Source of the DNA: Micromonospora qiuiae
Lineage (GTDB): Bacteria > Actinomycetota > Actinomycetes > Mycobacteriales > Micromonosporaceae
Length of the DNA: 64,000 bases
Direction: 5' to 3'
Assembly (NCBI RefSeq): GCF_016863555.1
Contig: NZ_BOPC01000015.1
Span: 44,207 to 108,206 of the forward strand
In this document: positions 34,250-45,052 of the stretch, in pieces
How positions within the stretch are numbered: position 1 is the first letter of the stretch
Layout of the letters: every line of letters starts with the position of its first letter
Made by a program: the position numbers and the translations under genes
Notes under the pieces: generated by a model
What the model was told of the DNA's origin: nothing
The model's database searches: none
Seen by the model: only the letters and a program-made list of their open reading frames with translations

Positions 34250-35854
34250 ATGCGTGTTCGTAGGCTCGCCGCCTGGACCGCCCTCCCGCTCGCGGTGACC
34301 CTGGGCCTGGTGGCCTGCGGCTCGGGCGGCGACGGCGGATCCGGCGAGAGCGACCCCAACGCCGCCGTGCGGATCGAGATCGCCGAGCCGCAGCACCTGG
34401 TGCCGAGCAACACCAACGAAACCGGCGGCTCCCAGGTGCTCGCCGCCCTGTTCAGCCCGCTCGTCGACTACGACGAGGCGCACAAGCCGTACGAGGTGGC
34501 GGCCGAGTCGATCACGTCCGAGGACAACACCACCTGGACGATCAGGCTCAAGGACGGCTACACCTTCCACAACGGCGAGGCCGTCACCGCCGACAACTAC
34601 ATCGACGCCTGGAACTATGGCGCGTACGGCCCCAACGGCCAGAACTCCAGCTACTTCTTCGAGAAGATCGCCGGGTACGACGACCTGCAGGGCGAGACCC
34701 CCGCGGCCCGGACGCTCAGCGGCCTGGAGAAGGTCGACGACCTCACCTTCACGGTCACGCTCTCCCAGCCGTACAGCGAGTTCAAGTCGATGCTCGGCTA
34801 CATCGCCTTCTACCCGCTGCCGAAGGCCGCGTTCTCGGCGCCCGGCGAGCTGGCCGAAGGGTACGAGCAGGCGCCGATCGGCCAGGGCCCGTTCAAGATG
34901 AAGGGCACCTGGCAGCACGACGCCAAGGTCGAGGTCGAGCGCTACGACGCCTACCCCGGTGAGCAGCCGAAGGTGGCCGGCGTCGAGTTCCGCATCTACC
35001 AGCAGCTGACCGCCGCGTACGCGGACGTGCTGTCGGACAACCTCGACGTGATCAAGACCGTCCCGACCGAGAACCTCTCCACCGCCGCCGTCGACCTGGG
35101 CGACCGGTTCAAGCAGAGCCCCGCGTCGTCGCTGCACTTCCTCTCCTTCCCGACCTTCCAGGAGGAGTTCAGCAACCCGGACGTGCGCAAGGCGATCTCC
35201 ATGGCGATCGACCGGGAGGAGATCACGCGGTCGATCTTCAAGGACTCGCAGCAGCCGGCCCGCTCGTTCGTCTCGCCGGTCGTCGCCGGATACCGGGGCA
35301 ACACCATCGGTGCGGCGGGCGAGTTCGACCCGGCCAGGGCCAAGACGCTCTACCAGGCCGCAGGCGGCCCGTCGAAGATCACCCTGTCGTACAACGGCGA
35401 CGGTGGCCACAAGGACTGGATCGACGCCACCTGCAACCAGCTCAAGGCCAACCTGGGTGTGGACTGCGTGGGCAACGCCGAGCCGAAGTTCGCCGACCTG
35501 TTGACCAAGGTCAAGGCCAAGGAGCCGGTCGGCCTGTTCCGGCTGGGCTGGGTCATGGACTACCCGTCCATGGAGAACTACCTGGGCCCGCTGTTCACCA
35601 GCAACGGCTCATCGAACTACTACGGCTACCGCAACCCGGAGTTCGACCGGCTGCTCGCCGAGGGCGTCAGCGCTCCCAGCGAGGACGAGGCGATCAAGAA
35701 GTACCAGGCCGCCGAGGATGTGCTGGCGGAGGATCTGCCGGTGATCCCGCTGCGGTACGGCCAGAACAACTTCGGGCACTCGACCAAGGTGAAGAACGTC
35801 GAAATGGACGTCTTCGACCGGATCGACCTGCTCCAGATCGAGGCCGTGAAGTAA
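34250..35854 (+). CDS. peptide ABC transporter substrate-binding lipoprotein
   Basis: The 534-aa SBP_bac_5 (DppA/OppA-like) protein starts at ATG 34250 with GAGGAGG upstream. A lipobox (LGLVACGSG, lipid Cys23) anchors it outside the membrane. Family segments include WTIRLKDGYTFHNGEAVTAD, NYIDAWNYGAYGPNGQN and the DVRKAISMAIDREEI helix. It captures oligopeptides for the downstream permease and ATPases. A strong hairpin between it and the permease probably keeps binding-protein mRNA in excess. Confidence 0.94.
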   Translation: MRVRRLAAWTALPLAVTLGLVACGSGGDGGSGESDPNAAVRIEIAEPQHLVPSNTNETGGSQVLAALFSPLVDYDEAHKPYEVAAESITSEDNTTWTIRLKDGYTFHNGEAVTADNYIDAWNYGAYGPNGQNSSYFFEKIAGYDDLQGETPAARTLSGLEKVDDLTFTVTLSQPYSEFKSMLGYIAFYPLPKAAFSAPGELAEGYEQAPIGQGPFKMKGTWQHDAKVEVERYDAYPGEQPKVAGVEFRIYQQLTAAYADVLSDNLDVIKTVPTENLSTAAVDLGDRFKQSPASSLHFLSFPTFQEEFSNPDVRKAISMAIDREEITRSIFKDSQQPARSFVSPVVAGYRGNTIGAAGEFDPARAKTLYQAAGGPSKITLSYNGDGGHKDWIDATCNQLKANLGVDCVGNAEPKFADLLTKVKAKEPVGLFRLGWVMDYPSMENYLGPLFTSNGSSNYYGYRNPEFDRLLAEGVSAPSEDEAIKKYQAAEDVLAEDLPVIPLRYGQNNFGHSTKVKNVEMDVFDRIDLLQIEAVK

Positions 35855-35864
35855 CACCGCGTAC

Positions 35865-35900
35865 GACGGGTCGGGTCATCGCGAGGTGACCCGACCCGTC
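35865..35900 (+). terminator. intra-operon hairpin after the binding-protein gene
   Basis: Arms 35865-35878 and 35887-35900 are exact 14-bp complements (GACGGGTCGGGTCA). It lies 11 bases after the binding-protein stop and 36 before the permease start. It is a likely partial terminator or mRNA stabiliser. Confidence 0.85.
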
Positions 35901-35935
35901 ATGTGATTCGTCCTTTTCCAGAGAGATTGCCAAGT

Positions 35936-36874
35936 ATGTTCCGCTTCATCGTGCGGCGTCTGCTCCAGATGATCGTGGCCTTCTTCGGCACCACGCTGAT
36001 CGTCTACGCGCTGATGTTCGCCGGTCAGGGCGACCCGATTCAGGCCCTCGCCGGCGAACGGCCGGTCACCGAGGCACAGCGGGCATACCTCACCGAGAAG
36101 TACCACCTGGACGCCACCGGCGTCGGCGGCTTCTTCTACCGGTACTTCGACTACCTTTCCAACCTGCTCCGGGGCGACCTGGGTGAGTCGCTGACCGGGC
36201 GGTCGATCGGCGAGATCCTCGCCGCCGCCTGGCCGGTCACGATCAAGCTGGCGCTGATCGCCATCGCGGTCGCCGTCATCTTCGGCGTCACCGCGGGCGT
36301 ACTCGCCGGCATCCGGCGGGCCAGCATCTTCGACAACGCCACCCTGCTGCTGACGCTGCTGGTGCTCGGCATCCCGACCATCGTGCTCGCCCCACTCGCG
36401 CAGTACCTCCTCGGCGTCAAGTGGCAACTCTTCCCGCCCACCGCCGGTGCCGACCCCGACTTCTACGCGCTGCTGCTGCCCGGCATCGTGCTCGGGTCGC
36501 TCTCCCTGGCCACCGCCCTGCGGCTGACCCGTACCTCGGTGGCCGAGAACCTGCGCGCCGACTACGTGCGGACCGCGCGCTCGAAGGGCCTGCCGCGCCG
36601 CCGGGTGGTCAGCGTGCACGTGCTGCGCAACTCGCTGATCCCGGTGATCACCTTCCTCGGCGTCGAACTCGGGAACCTGATGAGCGGCGCGATCATCACC
36701 GAGGGCGTGTTCAACATCCCGGGCGTCGGTTTCAACCTCTTCCGCGGCATCCGCACCGAAGACGGCCCGCTGGTGGTGGGCATCGTCAGCGTGCTCGTCG
36801 TGGTCTACCTCGTCGCCAACCTGGTGGTGGACATCCTGTACGCCGTTCTCGACCCGAGGATCCGCTATGAGTGA
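35936..36874 (+). CDS. peptide ABC transporter permease 1 (DppB-like)
   Basis: The 312-aa protein begins MFRFIVRRLLQMIVAFFGTT and has six membrane segments. The EAA loop is present (RTARSKGLPRRRVVSVHVLR, NSLIPVITFLG), followed by GVFNIPGVGFNLF. It forms the channel with the next gene product, whose ATG overlaps its end by eight bases. Confidence 0.93.
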   Translation: MFRFIVRRLLQMIVAFFGTTLIVYALMFAGQGDPIQALAGERPVTEAQRAYLTEKYHLDATGVGGFFYRYFDYLSNLLRGDLGESLTGRSIGEILAAAWPVTIKLALIAIAVAVIFGVTAGVLAGIRRASIFDNATLLLTLLVLGIPTIVLAPLAQYLLGVKWQLFPPTAGADPDFYALLLPGIVLGSLSLATALRLTRTSVAENLRADYVRTARSKGLPRRRVVSVHVLRNSLIPVITFLGVELGNLMSGAIITEGVFNIPGVGFNLFRGIRTEDGPLVVGIVSVLVVVYLVANLVVDILYAVLDPRIRYE

Positions 36875-37757
36875 GCGCAGCACAGCGGTCAGGCTCCGCA
36901 AGCCGCGCAGCCTGGCCGGCGACGCCTGGCGCGACCTGCGCCGCAAGCCGATCTTCTGGATCAGCCTCGCGCTGGTGTTGCTGGTGACCGCGATGGCGGC
37001 CGTGCCTGGGCTATTCACCAGCAACGACCCGACCGACTGCGCGCTTTCCCGGCAGCACGCCGCACCGTCCGGCGGGGCCGTCTTCGGGTACGACTTCCAG
37101 GGCTGCGACACGTACGCCCGAGCGGTCTACGGGGCGCGCGCGTCGCTGCTGGTCGGTGCCCTTTCTGCGTTGCTGACCGGCGCGATCGCCCTGGTCGTCG
37201 GAATGCTGGCCGGGTACTTCGGCGGCTGGGTCGACGCGGTGCTCTCCCGGGTGATCGACATCGTGCTCGGCATCCCGCTGCTGCTCGCCGCGATCGTGCT
37301 GCTCAAGCGGGTCGCCGCCGACAGCGCCACGGTGCGCCTCGCCGCGGTCATCTTCGTGCTCGCGGTGCTCGGCTGGACCACCACCGCCCGGGTGGTGCGC
37401 TCCTCGGTGATCAGCGCCCGGCAGCAGGACTACGTGGCCGCGGCCCGGATGCTGGGCGCCGGCAACGGCCGGATCATGTGGCGGCACATCCTGCCGAACG
37501 CGCTCGCCCCGGCGGTCGTGGTGCTGACCATCGCGCTCGGCACCTTCATCGCCGCCGAGGCGACCCTGTCGTTCCTCGGCATCGGCCTGAGGGAGCCGAC
37601 CATCTCCTGGGGCATCGACATCAACAGCGGGCGGGTGCACATGCGGGAGTCGGCGACCCCGCTGGTGGTCCCGTCCACCTTCCTCGCGCTGACCGTGTTG
37701 GCGTTCATCATGCTCGGCGACGCCATCCGGGACGCCTTCGACCCGAAACTGCGGTGA
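36867..37757 (+). CDS. peptide ABC transporter permease 2 (DppC-like)
   Basis: The 296-aa protein begins MSERSTAVRLRKPRSLAGDA, with an N-terminal OppC_N segment and five further membrane spans. The EAA loop is AARMLGAGNGRIMWRHILPN, followed by EATLSFLGIGLREPTISWG. The start overlaps dppB, and its stop overlaps the ATPase start (GTGA). Confidence 0.93.
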   Translation: MSERSTAVRLRKPRSLAGDAWRDLRRKPIFWISLALVLLVTAMAAVPGLFTSNDPTDCALSRQHAAPSGGAVFGYDFQGCDTYARAVYGARASLLVGALSALLTGAIALVVGMLAGYFGGWVDAVLSRVIDIVLGIPLLLAAIVLLKRVAADSATVRLAAVIFVLAVLGWTTTARVVRSSVISARQQDYVAAARMLGAGNGRIMWRHILPNALAPAVVVLTIALGTFIAAEATLSFLGIGLREPTISWGIDINSGRVHMRESATPLVVPSTFLALTVLAFIMLGDAIRDAFDPKLR

Positions 37758-38774
37758 CGACTCAGATGAGCCAACCCACACCGGCCTCCGCCACCCCGCC
37801 CGGTGGCCACCTGCTCGATCTGCGCGACCTGCACGTCGAGTTCCGCACCCAGGAGGGCGTGGCCAAGGTGATCAACGGGGTCAGCTACCACCTCGACCCC
37901 GGCGAGACGCTCGCCGTGCTCGGCGAATCCGGCTCCGGCAAGTCCGTCACCGCCCAGGCCATCATGGGCATCCTGGACAGCCCGCCGGCCCACATCACCG
38001 CCGGCCAGATCCGCTACCGGGGCCGGGACCTGCTGAGCCTGTCCGAGGAGCAGCGCCGGCAGGTGCGGGGCAGAGAGATCGCGATGATCTTCCAGGACGC
38101 CCTCTCCGCGCTGAACCCGGTCTTCCCGGTCGGTTGGCAGATCGGCGAGACGCTGCGCCAGCGGCTCGGCATGTCCCGCGCCGACGCCCGCCGCCGGGTC
38201 GTGGAGCTGATGGACCTGGTGCAGATCCCGGCCGCGAGCAAGCGCCTCGGTGACTACCCGCACCAGTTCTCCGGCGGCATGCGCCAGCGGGTGATGATCG
38301 CGATGGCGCTGGCCATGGAGCCGAAGGTGCTGATCGCCGACGAGCCCACCACCGCGCTCGACGTCACCGTGCAGGCCCAGATCATGGACCTCCTCGCCGA
38401 CCTGCGGCGCGACCTGGACATGGCGATGATCCTGATCACCCACGACCTCGGCGTGGTCGCCGACGTCGCAGACCGGATCGCGGTCATGTACGCGGGCCGG
38501 ATCGTCGAGCACGCCGACGTCCGCTCGCTGTATCGGGCACCCGCCCACCCGTACACCAAGGGGTTGCTGGATTCGATCCCGCGCCTGGATCAGCGCGGCG
38601 GGAAGCTCGCCACGATCCGGGGCCTGCCGCCCAACCTGATGCGCATCCCCAGCGGCTGTCCCTTCCACCCCCGGTGCCCGTACGCGCAGCAGGTCTGCGT
38701 GGACGTGGTGCCGCACGACCTGGTCCTCGGCGACGGCCGGACCAGCGCGTGCCACTTCGCACAGGAGGTACGTG

Positions 38775-38791
<17 letters not shown>
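37754..38791 (+). CDS. peptide ABC transporter ATPase 1 (DppD-like)
   Basis: The 345-aa protein has Walker [10 protein letters not shown], signature [12 protein letters not shown], Walker [13 protein letters not shown] and switch His in [13 protein letters not shown]. The C-terminal oligopeptide-transporter extension has [13 protein letters not shown], a Cys pair that in some DppD proteins binds an Fe-S cluster. The start is taken at GTG 37754, which overlaps the previous stop; ATG 37766 is an alternative. Confidence 0.93.
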
Positions 38792-39793
<1,002 letters not shown>

Positions 39794-39797
<4 letters not shown>

Positions 39798-39847
39798 GGA
39801 AGGGCCCCCTTTTAACGCCTCGTGTATTGAAAGGGGCCCCTCCTAAC
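39794..39847. repeat. palindromic repeat C5 (contains the dppF stop codon)
   Basis: This full C element begins at the G before the TAA stop of the DppF-like gene (GTAAGGAAGGGCCCCCTTTT) and ends three bases before the stop of purNH on the other strand. It fills the whole convergent gap. Confidence 0.87.
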
Positions 39848-39850
39848 AAC

Positions 39851-42037
39851 TCAGTGGAAGAAGTGCCGGGTGCCGGTGAAGTACATCGTGACGCCGGCCT
39901 GCTTGCAGGCGGCGATCACCTCCTCGTCGCGGATCGAGCCGCCGGGCTGCACGATCGCCCGGACGCCAGCCTCCAGGAGGATCTGCGGGCCGTCGGCGAA
40001 CGGGAAGAACGCGTCCGAGGCCGCGACCGCGCCGCGCGCCCGGTCGGTGCCGGCCCGGCTGACCGCCAGCCGGGCCGAGTCCACCCGGTTGACCTGGCCC
40101 ATTCCGACGCCGACCGTGGCGCCGTCGCGGGCCAGCAGGATCGCGTTGCTCTTCACCGCCCGCACCGCCCGCCAGGCGAAGGCCAGGTCGGCCAGGGTCG
40201 CGGCGTCGGCCGCCTCGCCGGTGGCCAACCGCCAGGTCGACGGAGCGTCGCCCTCGGCATCGATCGCGTCCCGCAACTGCACCAGTACGCCGCCGGTGAC
40301 CTGCCGCCACTCGGCCGGCAACGGCTGGAACTCCGGCGCCCGCAGCAAGCGGATGTTCTTCTTGGCCTGGAGCACCTCGGCCGCACCGGGCTCGTACCCG
40401 GGCGCCACCACGACCTCGGTGAAGATCTCGGCGATCTGCCCGGCCAACTCGACCGAGACCGGCCGGTTCACCGCGATCACACCGCCGAACGCGGAGACCG
40501 GATCGCAGGCGTGCGCCTTGCGGTGCGCCTCGGCCACGTCCGCGCCGACCGCGATGCCGCACGGGTTGGCGTGCTTGATGATCGCCACCGCCGGCTGGTC
40601 GGCGAAGTCGTTCGCCGCCCGCCACGCGGCGTCCGCATCGACGTAGTTGTTGTACGACATCTCCTTGCCGTGCAGCTGCTCGGCCTGCGCGAGACCGGAC
40701 GGGCTGGCCGGGTCGGCGTAGAGCGCGGCGGCCTGGTGCGGGTTCTCGCCGTAGCGCAGCACCGTCTGCCGGCGCAACGCCTGCCCGGCGAACTCCGGCC
40801 AGCCGTCGGCGGCCGGGGCGAGGGTGGCGGCGAACCAGTCGGCGACCGCCACGTCGTACTCGGCGATGTCCGCGAAGGCCCGGGCGGCCAGCGCCCGGCG
40901 CTGCTCCAGGGTGAAGCCGCCGGCATCGAGCGCGGCCAGCAGCATCGGGTACGCGGCCGGGTCGGTAACCACCGCCACCGAGGCGTGGTTCTTGGCGGCG
41001 GCGCGCACCATCGCCGGGCCGCCGATGTCGATCTGCTCGACGCACTCGTCCTGGCTCGCTCCGGAGGCGACGGTGGCCTGGAACGGGTACAGGTTGGACA
41101 CCAGCAGGTCGATCCCGGCGATGCCGTGCTCGTCGAGCTGGGCGGCGTGGGCCTCCCGGCGCAGGTCGGCGAGGAGGCCGCCGTGGATGGCGGGATGCAG
41201 CGTCTTCACCCGGCCGTCGAGGATCTCCGGGAAGCCGGTCACCTGCTCCACGGCGGTCACCGGCACCCCGGCACCGGCGATCGTCGACGCGGTGCTGCCG
41301 GTGGAGACGATCTCGACGCCGGCGGCGTGCAGCGCCCGGGCCAGCTCGGCCAGGCCCTTCTTGTCGTAGACGCTGACCAGTGCCCGCCTGATCGGACGGC
41401 GCCCGTCCTGGATGGATCCCACTCCGATCGTGACCTTTCTCCCGGTGATCGTCCAGCCTTCGCGGACCAGCCGGCCCACGTGCTCGACGAGTTGCTGCCG
41501 CTCGGCTTCCTTGATGCGCTCGGTGAGCGTGTCGACGTCGTCGTCGTCGCGCACCGGCACGGTCGCCTGCGCGACGATCGGGCCGGTGTCCATTCCGGCG
41601 TCGACGAAGAAGAGGGTCGCCCCGGTGACCTTCACGCCGTATGCGAGGGCATCGCGCGGGCCGTGGATGCCGGGAAACGCCGGCAGCAGGGTGTTGTGCG
41701 TGTTGAGGTAGCGGTCGCCGAAGGCGGCGAGGAAATGCGGGCCGACCAGTTTCAGGAAACCGGCGGAGATGACCAGGTCGGGTCGGTGCTCGGCGACCCG
41801 CGCGGTGAGCGCGGCATCCCACCGCTCGCGCGTCGGATGGTCCTTGACCCGCTCCACGAAGGTGGGTACGCCTGCCGTGGCGGCCCGGTCCAGCCCGGCG
41901 ATCCCGTCGCGGTCCGCGCCCACCGCGACCACCCGTGCGCCGTACGCCGGGTCGGCGGTCGCGTCCAGCAGGGCCTGTAGGTTGCTCCCGGAGCCGGAGA
42001 CGAGGACGACGATGCGGGCGGGCTCGGTCACCGGCAC
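39851..42037 (-). CDS. purH: PurN-PurH fusion: GAR transformylase, AICAR transformylase and IMP cyclohydrolase
   Basis: One continuous 728-codon frame joins two enzymes. Residues 1-205 are Pur[18 protein letters not shown], then [20 protein letters not shown] with the catalytic Asn/His, and [10 protein letters not shown]. Residues 215-728 are Pur[72 protein letters not shown] and the ending FTGTRHFFH. Both transfer formyl groups from 10-formyl-THF; PurH also closes IMP. Actinobacteria usually have two adjacent genes. Here there is no stop at the join ([17 protein letters not shown]). An internal GTG could still give separate PurH. Confidence 0.92.
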   Translation of the reverse strand: MPVTEPARIVVLVSGSGSNLQALLDATADPAYGARVVAVGADRDGIAGLDRAATAGVPTFVERVKDHPTRERWDAALTARVAEHRPDLVISAGFLKLVGPHFLAAFGDRYLNTHNTLLPAFPGIHGPRDALAYGVKVTGATLFFVDAGMDTGPIVAQATVPVRDDDDVDTLTERIKEAERQQLVEHVGRLVREGWTITGRKVTIGVGSIQDGRRPIRRALVSVYDKKGLAELARALHAAGVEIVSTGSTASTIAGAGVPVTAVEQVTGFPEILDGRVKTLHPAIHGGLLADLRREAHAAQLDEHGIAGIDLLVSNLYPFQATVASGASQDECVEQIDIGGPAMVRAAAKNHASVAVVTDPAAYPMLLAALDAGGFTLEQRRALAARAFADIAEYDVAVADWFAATLAPAADGWPEFAGQALRRQTVLRYGENPHQAAALYADPASPSGLAQAEQLHGKEMSYNNYVDADAAWRAANDFADQPAVAIIKHANPCGIAVGADVAEAHRKAHACDPVSAFGGVIAVNRPVSVELAGQIAEIFTEVVVAPGYEPGAAEVLQAKKNIRLLRAPEFQPLPAEWRQVTGGVLVQLRDAIDAEGDAPSTWRLATGEAADAATLADLAFAWRAVRAVKSNAILLARDGATVGVGMGQVNRVDSARLAVSRAGTDRARGAVAASDAFFPFADGPQILLEAGVRAIVQPGGSIRDEEVIAACKQAGVTMYFTGTRHFFH

Positions 42038-42188
42038 ACCCTATCCGGCGGACGGTGGACGTCCGGAGGCTGGGCCTGACCCCTTCGCTGACTACCGGAG
42101 TCGCGCGGACCGGGTACGCTGCCGGCGCCCGGACCGGCACATCTGCGGCCCGCACCCCTTTTGCGAACACACGTGAGGAGCTCTCGTC

Positions 42189-42485
42189 ATGCAGCCCGGA
42201 TACCCCTCTCAGCCGCCTCAGCAGGTCGACAACAACATGACGATGTCGATCGTCTCGATCTTCCTGTTCTGGCCGCTGGCCATCCCGGCGATCATCAACG
42301 CCTCGAAGGTCAACCCGCTGCTCCAGCAGGGAGACTACGCCGGCGCCCAGGCGGCGGCAGCCGAGTCGAAGAAGTGGTCCAAGTGGGCCCTGATCGTCGG
42401 CATCAGCCTGTGGGCTGTCAGCCTGCTGTGCTGCCTGGGCAGTGTCGTGCTCAGCGCGGCCAGCAACAGCGCCCTGGGCTACTGA
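42189..42485 (+). CDS. CD225/dispanin-family small membrane protein
   Basis: The 98-aa protein has a Pro/Gln-rich N-terminus and two membrane segments. The first is MSIVSIFLFWPLAIPAI and the second WALIVGISLWAVSLLCCLG. The intervening NASKVNPLLQQGDYAGAQAA matches the dispanin (CD225) loop. The bacterial role is unknown. It lies five bases upstream of a second small membrane-protein gene. Confidence 0.8.
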   Translation: MQPGYPSQPPQQVDNNMTMSIVSIFLFWPLAIPAIINASKVNPLLQQGDYAGAQAAAAESKKWSKWALIVGISLWAVSLLCCLGSVVLSAASNSALGY

Positions 42486-42490
42486 GCCGG

Positions 42491-43162
42491 ATGCAGTCCG
42501 ACAACCCTGGTCAGGACCCGTACGGCCAGCAGCCGCCGTACGGGGACCCGACCGCTCCACCACCGGTCAACCCGTACGCGCCGCCGCCGGCCAACCCGTA
42601 CGCCCCGCCGCCGGCCAACCCGTACGCTCCGCCGGCCGATCAGGGCACGCCGCCGGCCAACCCGTACGCTCCGCCGGCCGATCAGGGCACGCCGCCGGTC
42701 GACCCGTACGCGCCACCGGCCGATCAGGGCACGCCCCCGACCGATCCGTACGGCCAGCAGCCGCCCACCCCGGGGCAGCCGTACGACCCGTACGCGCCGC
42801 TGCCCGTCGGCCAGCCTCCGGCCTACGGGCAGCCCCACCCGCCCCCGTACGCCGGACAGCCGTACGGCGGCACGCCGATGTATCCACACGCCGGTTTCGC
42901 CGGGCCGAGCGGTCAGCAGAACACCCTCGGCCTGGTGGCGATGATCCTCGGCATCGCGTCGATCCCGTTGAACTGCTGCTACCTCGGCGTCCCGCTGGGA
43001 TTGGCCGCGGTGATCACCGGGTGGCTCGGCAAGCAGAAGGCCGACCAGGGCCTGGCCAGCAACTCGGGACAGGCCCTCGCCGGTCTGATCTGCGGGGCGA
43101 TCGGCATCCTGCTGACCCTGGGGTACTTCGGGCTGCTGGCGGTGAACTTCACCCTGCCGTGA
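42491..43162 (+). CDS. DUF4190 membrane protein with Pro-rich repeat N-terminus
   Basis: The 223-aa protein has about 135 N-terminal residues that are a disordered Pro/Tyr/Gln array with tandem NPYAPPPA and YAPPADQGTPP repeats. The rest is a DUF4190-type domain with two membrane segments (LGLVAMILGIASIPLNCCYL, then LAGLICGAIGILLTLGYFG). ATG 42491 is used, six bases after the dispanin stop, suggesting an operon. The function is unknown. Confidence 0.8.
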   Translation: MQSDNPGQDPYGQQPPYGDPTAPPPVNPYAPPPANPYAPPPANPYAPPADQGTPPANPYAPPADQGTPPVDPYAPPADQGTPPTDPYGQQPPTPGQPYDPYAPLPVGQPPAYGQPHPPPYAGQPYGGTPMYPHAGFAGPSGQQNTLGLVAMILGIASIPLNCCYLGVPLGLAAVITGWLGKQKADQGLASNSGQALAGLICGAIGILLTLGYFGLLAVNFTLP

Positions 43163-43183
43163 CAGCCCGGAGCAGGCTGGATT

Positions 43184-43226
43184 CGAGGGGCGCCCCGGAG
43201 CATCGGGGTGCCCCTCGGCCGTTTTT
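43184..43226. terminator. bidirectional intrinsic terminator
   Basis: Arms 43184-43197 and 43204-43217 form a 14-bp stem with one G-T pair around a 6-nt loop, followed by GTTTTT. It lies between the convergent DUF4190 and DUF6350 genes. Confidence 0.88.
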
Positions 43227-43242
43227 CCAGCCGCCGGACAGA

Positions 43243-44532
43243 TCAGGTGGCGTGCCGGGTGAGCCAGCGGGTGACAGCGGCGCCGAGCAGTGCGCCGCCG
43301 CCGATGACCACGGTCGCCACGAGCGCCACCTGCCAGCCGACCGGGCCGACCTCGGCCAGCCGGCCCGTGCCGAGCGGTCCACCCGAAGCCTCGGCGACCG
43401 CGCCCATCAGCAGGCCGGCCACCGGCCCGGCGAGCGCGGCCGGGGACAGCAGCGAAACCCAGCCCACCCGCGCCCGCCCGGCGGCGGGCGCCCGGAGCAA
43501 CCGGCGGGCGAGCAGCCAGCCGACGGCCATCCCCACCAGGGCCGGGAGTGCGAGGATCGCGGCTGACCAGAGGCCGTCGACCGGCCCGCTGGGAAGCCCG
43601 GCGAACAACGGCAGGGCCGGCAGTGCGCCGATCGCGACCTCGCTGGTGCGCACCGCCGTGTCGGTGCCCACGGCGAACCCTGGGCCGAGCAAATAGCTGG
43701 TCGACCAGACAGTGGCGTTGGGCACGTAGGCCAGGCTCACCAGGGTGATACCGGCCTGCCCGGCCACGCCGGTGCGGTAGGCGCCGATCAAATCGGCCGC
43801 GTCGCCGCCGCCGGTCGCCACGGCCAGGCCCGCCACGGCCGCGCCCGCACCGAGCAACGCCAGCCCGGCCACCAGTCCGGCCCGCACCCCCTCCCGTACC
43901 GGCACCGGCGCTGAAGCGGCGAGCACGTCGGCCACCCGGCTGGTGCGGGCCGCACCGACGCCGGCGGCGAGCGTGCCGAGGGCGGCGAGCGTCAGCCCGG
44001 CCCGCACCGCCGACGCGCTGGGCCCGCCGGTGCGGAGCAGCATCGCGGCAAGCACACCCAGCAGGGCGTACGCGACACCGACCGCCACCGCGGCGACGGC
44101 CGTGCGGCTCGGTGACCGGCTGCCGCGGGCCCCGATCGCGCGGGTGACGTGCACCCCGGCGCGGGTGAGCCGCCACAGCGCCAGCGCGGTCACCGCGAGC
44201 GGTGTCAGGGCCAGCGGGCCGCTCTCCGTGACCAGCGGCACCCCGTGCCCGAGCAACCAGCCGGCCGCCCCGGCGCGCACCGCGCCAAACAGGCTGGCGC
44301 TGCCCTCGCTGAGCTGGAACAGCCAGAGTACGAGGGCCACCGGCAGCCAGGAGGTGAGGGCGGCCCCACCGGCGGCGACCAGCGCGGCGACCACGAGCGG
44401 CGCGTGGCTGCGACCGGTGGGCTCGCGCGGCAGGGGCACTCGACGCGGCGGACCGGCGCGGCCGGGCGGTCGGGCGCCGGCTCCCCGGCCGTCGGTGGCC
44501 CGGCGAGGCTGGTCAGGGGTGACAAAGGACAT
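43243..44532 (-). CDS. DUF6350 polytopic membrane protein
   Basis: The 429-aa protein starts at ATG 44532 (MSFVTPDQPRRAT). After a basic, Pro-rich N-terminal tail of about 50 residues come at least nine hydrophobic segments, such as APLVVAALVAAGGAALTSWL and GIALPALVGMAVGWLLARRL-like runs. It carries the YVPNATVWSTSYLLGPGFAV motif typical of the actinobacterial DUF6350 family. That family is frequently encoded beside purN/purH, as here. It is an integral membrane protein of unknown role. Confidence 0.85.
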   Translation of the reverse strand: MSFVTPDQPRRATDGRGAGARPPGRAGPPRRVPLPREPTGRSHAPLVVAALVAAGGAALTSWLPVALVLWLFQLSEGSASLFGAVRAGAAGWLLGHGVPLVTESGPLALTPLAVTALALWRLTRAGVHVTRAIGARGSRSPSRTAVAAVAVGVAYALLGVLAAMLLRTGGPSASAVRAGLTLAALGTLAAGVGAARTSRVADVLAASAPVPVREGVRAGLVAGLALLGAGAAVAGLAVATGGGDAADLIGAYRTGVAGQAGITLVSLAYVPNATVWSTSYLLGPGFAVGTDTAVRTSEVAIGALPALPLFAGLPSGPVDGLWSAAILALPALVGMAVGWLLARRLLRAPAAGRARVGWVSLLSPAALAGPVAGLLMGAVAEASGGPLGTGRLAEVGPVGWQVALVATVVIGGGALLGAAVTRWLTRHAT

Positions 44533-44746
44533 CGGCTCTACTCTGGCATGCCGCGTCGGCGTCGGCTGTCCGACACGGGCCCACCCGGGGTTTGGCGAGA
44601 CCGGCAACCGGGCGCTGCGGGCAAGGCGGGGCAGGTGGAGTGGCCCGGCCAGGCGCTCTTATTCGGGCTGATCGGGTGTGGCATCGCACGGACCGGTCTA
44701 GCCTCGGCAGGAGGGGCCGTGACCCACTGATGTCCGGAGGGAAGTC

Positions 44747-45007
44747 GTGAACGCTCCGTATCCACCACCTCCACCGCCGCCTGCGGGCCGGGACCGCACC
44801 ACACTCTGGGGCGTGCTGGGCATCGTGACCGGGCTGCTCTGCTGCGGCATCCTCGGCATCGTCTTCGGCTGGCTGTCGATCCGCGACGCGCGACGTTACG
44901 GAAAGTCGCCGGTGCTGGGCTGGGTGGCGATCGCCGTGGGTGTGCTCAACATCGTCGGCAGCCTGATCCTGCGGGCGGCCGGCTACCACCCGTACTGGAA
45001 CCGCTGA
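44747..45007 (+). CDS. DUF4190-like small membrane protein
   Basis: The 86-aa protein starts at GTG 44747 behind GGAGGGAAG. A Pro-rich N-terminus is followed by two membrane segments (WGVLGIVTGLLCCGILGIVF, then VLGWVAIAVGVLNIVGSLIL) separated by a basic loop (IRDARRYGKSP). It resembles the C-terminal domain of the protein at 42491. The function is unknown. Confidence 0.78.
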   Translation: MNAPYPPPPPPPAGRDRTTLWGVLGIVTGLLCCGILGIVFGWLSIRDARRYGKSPVLGWVAIAVGVLNIVGSLILRAAGYHPYWNR

Positions 45008-45035
45008 GGGGCCGACCGCGCGGCCGGCCCCTCAG
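45004..45035. terminator. bidirectional hairpin between convergent genes
   Basis: CTGAGGGGCC (45004-45013) pairs exactly with GGCCCCTCAG (45026-45035). It overlaps the stop of the DUF4190-like gene and lies 18 bases beyond the sucD stop. Confidence 0.8.
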
Positions 45036-45052
45036 CGACACGTCGAGCTCAA

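Noticed and set aside
39843..42563. A 906-codon minus-strand frame overlapping purNH
   Set aside because: It is the shifted frame of the GC-rich purNH gene: Arg/Gly/Ala-rich with no domains, whereas the other frame encodes complete PurN and PurH.
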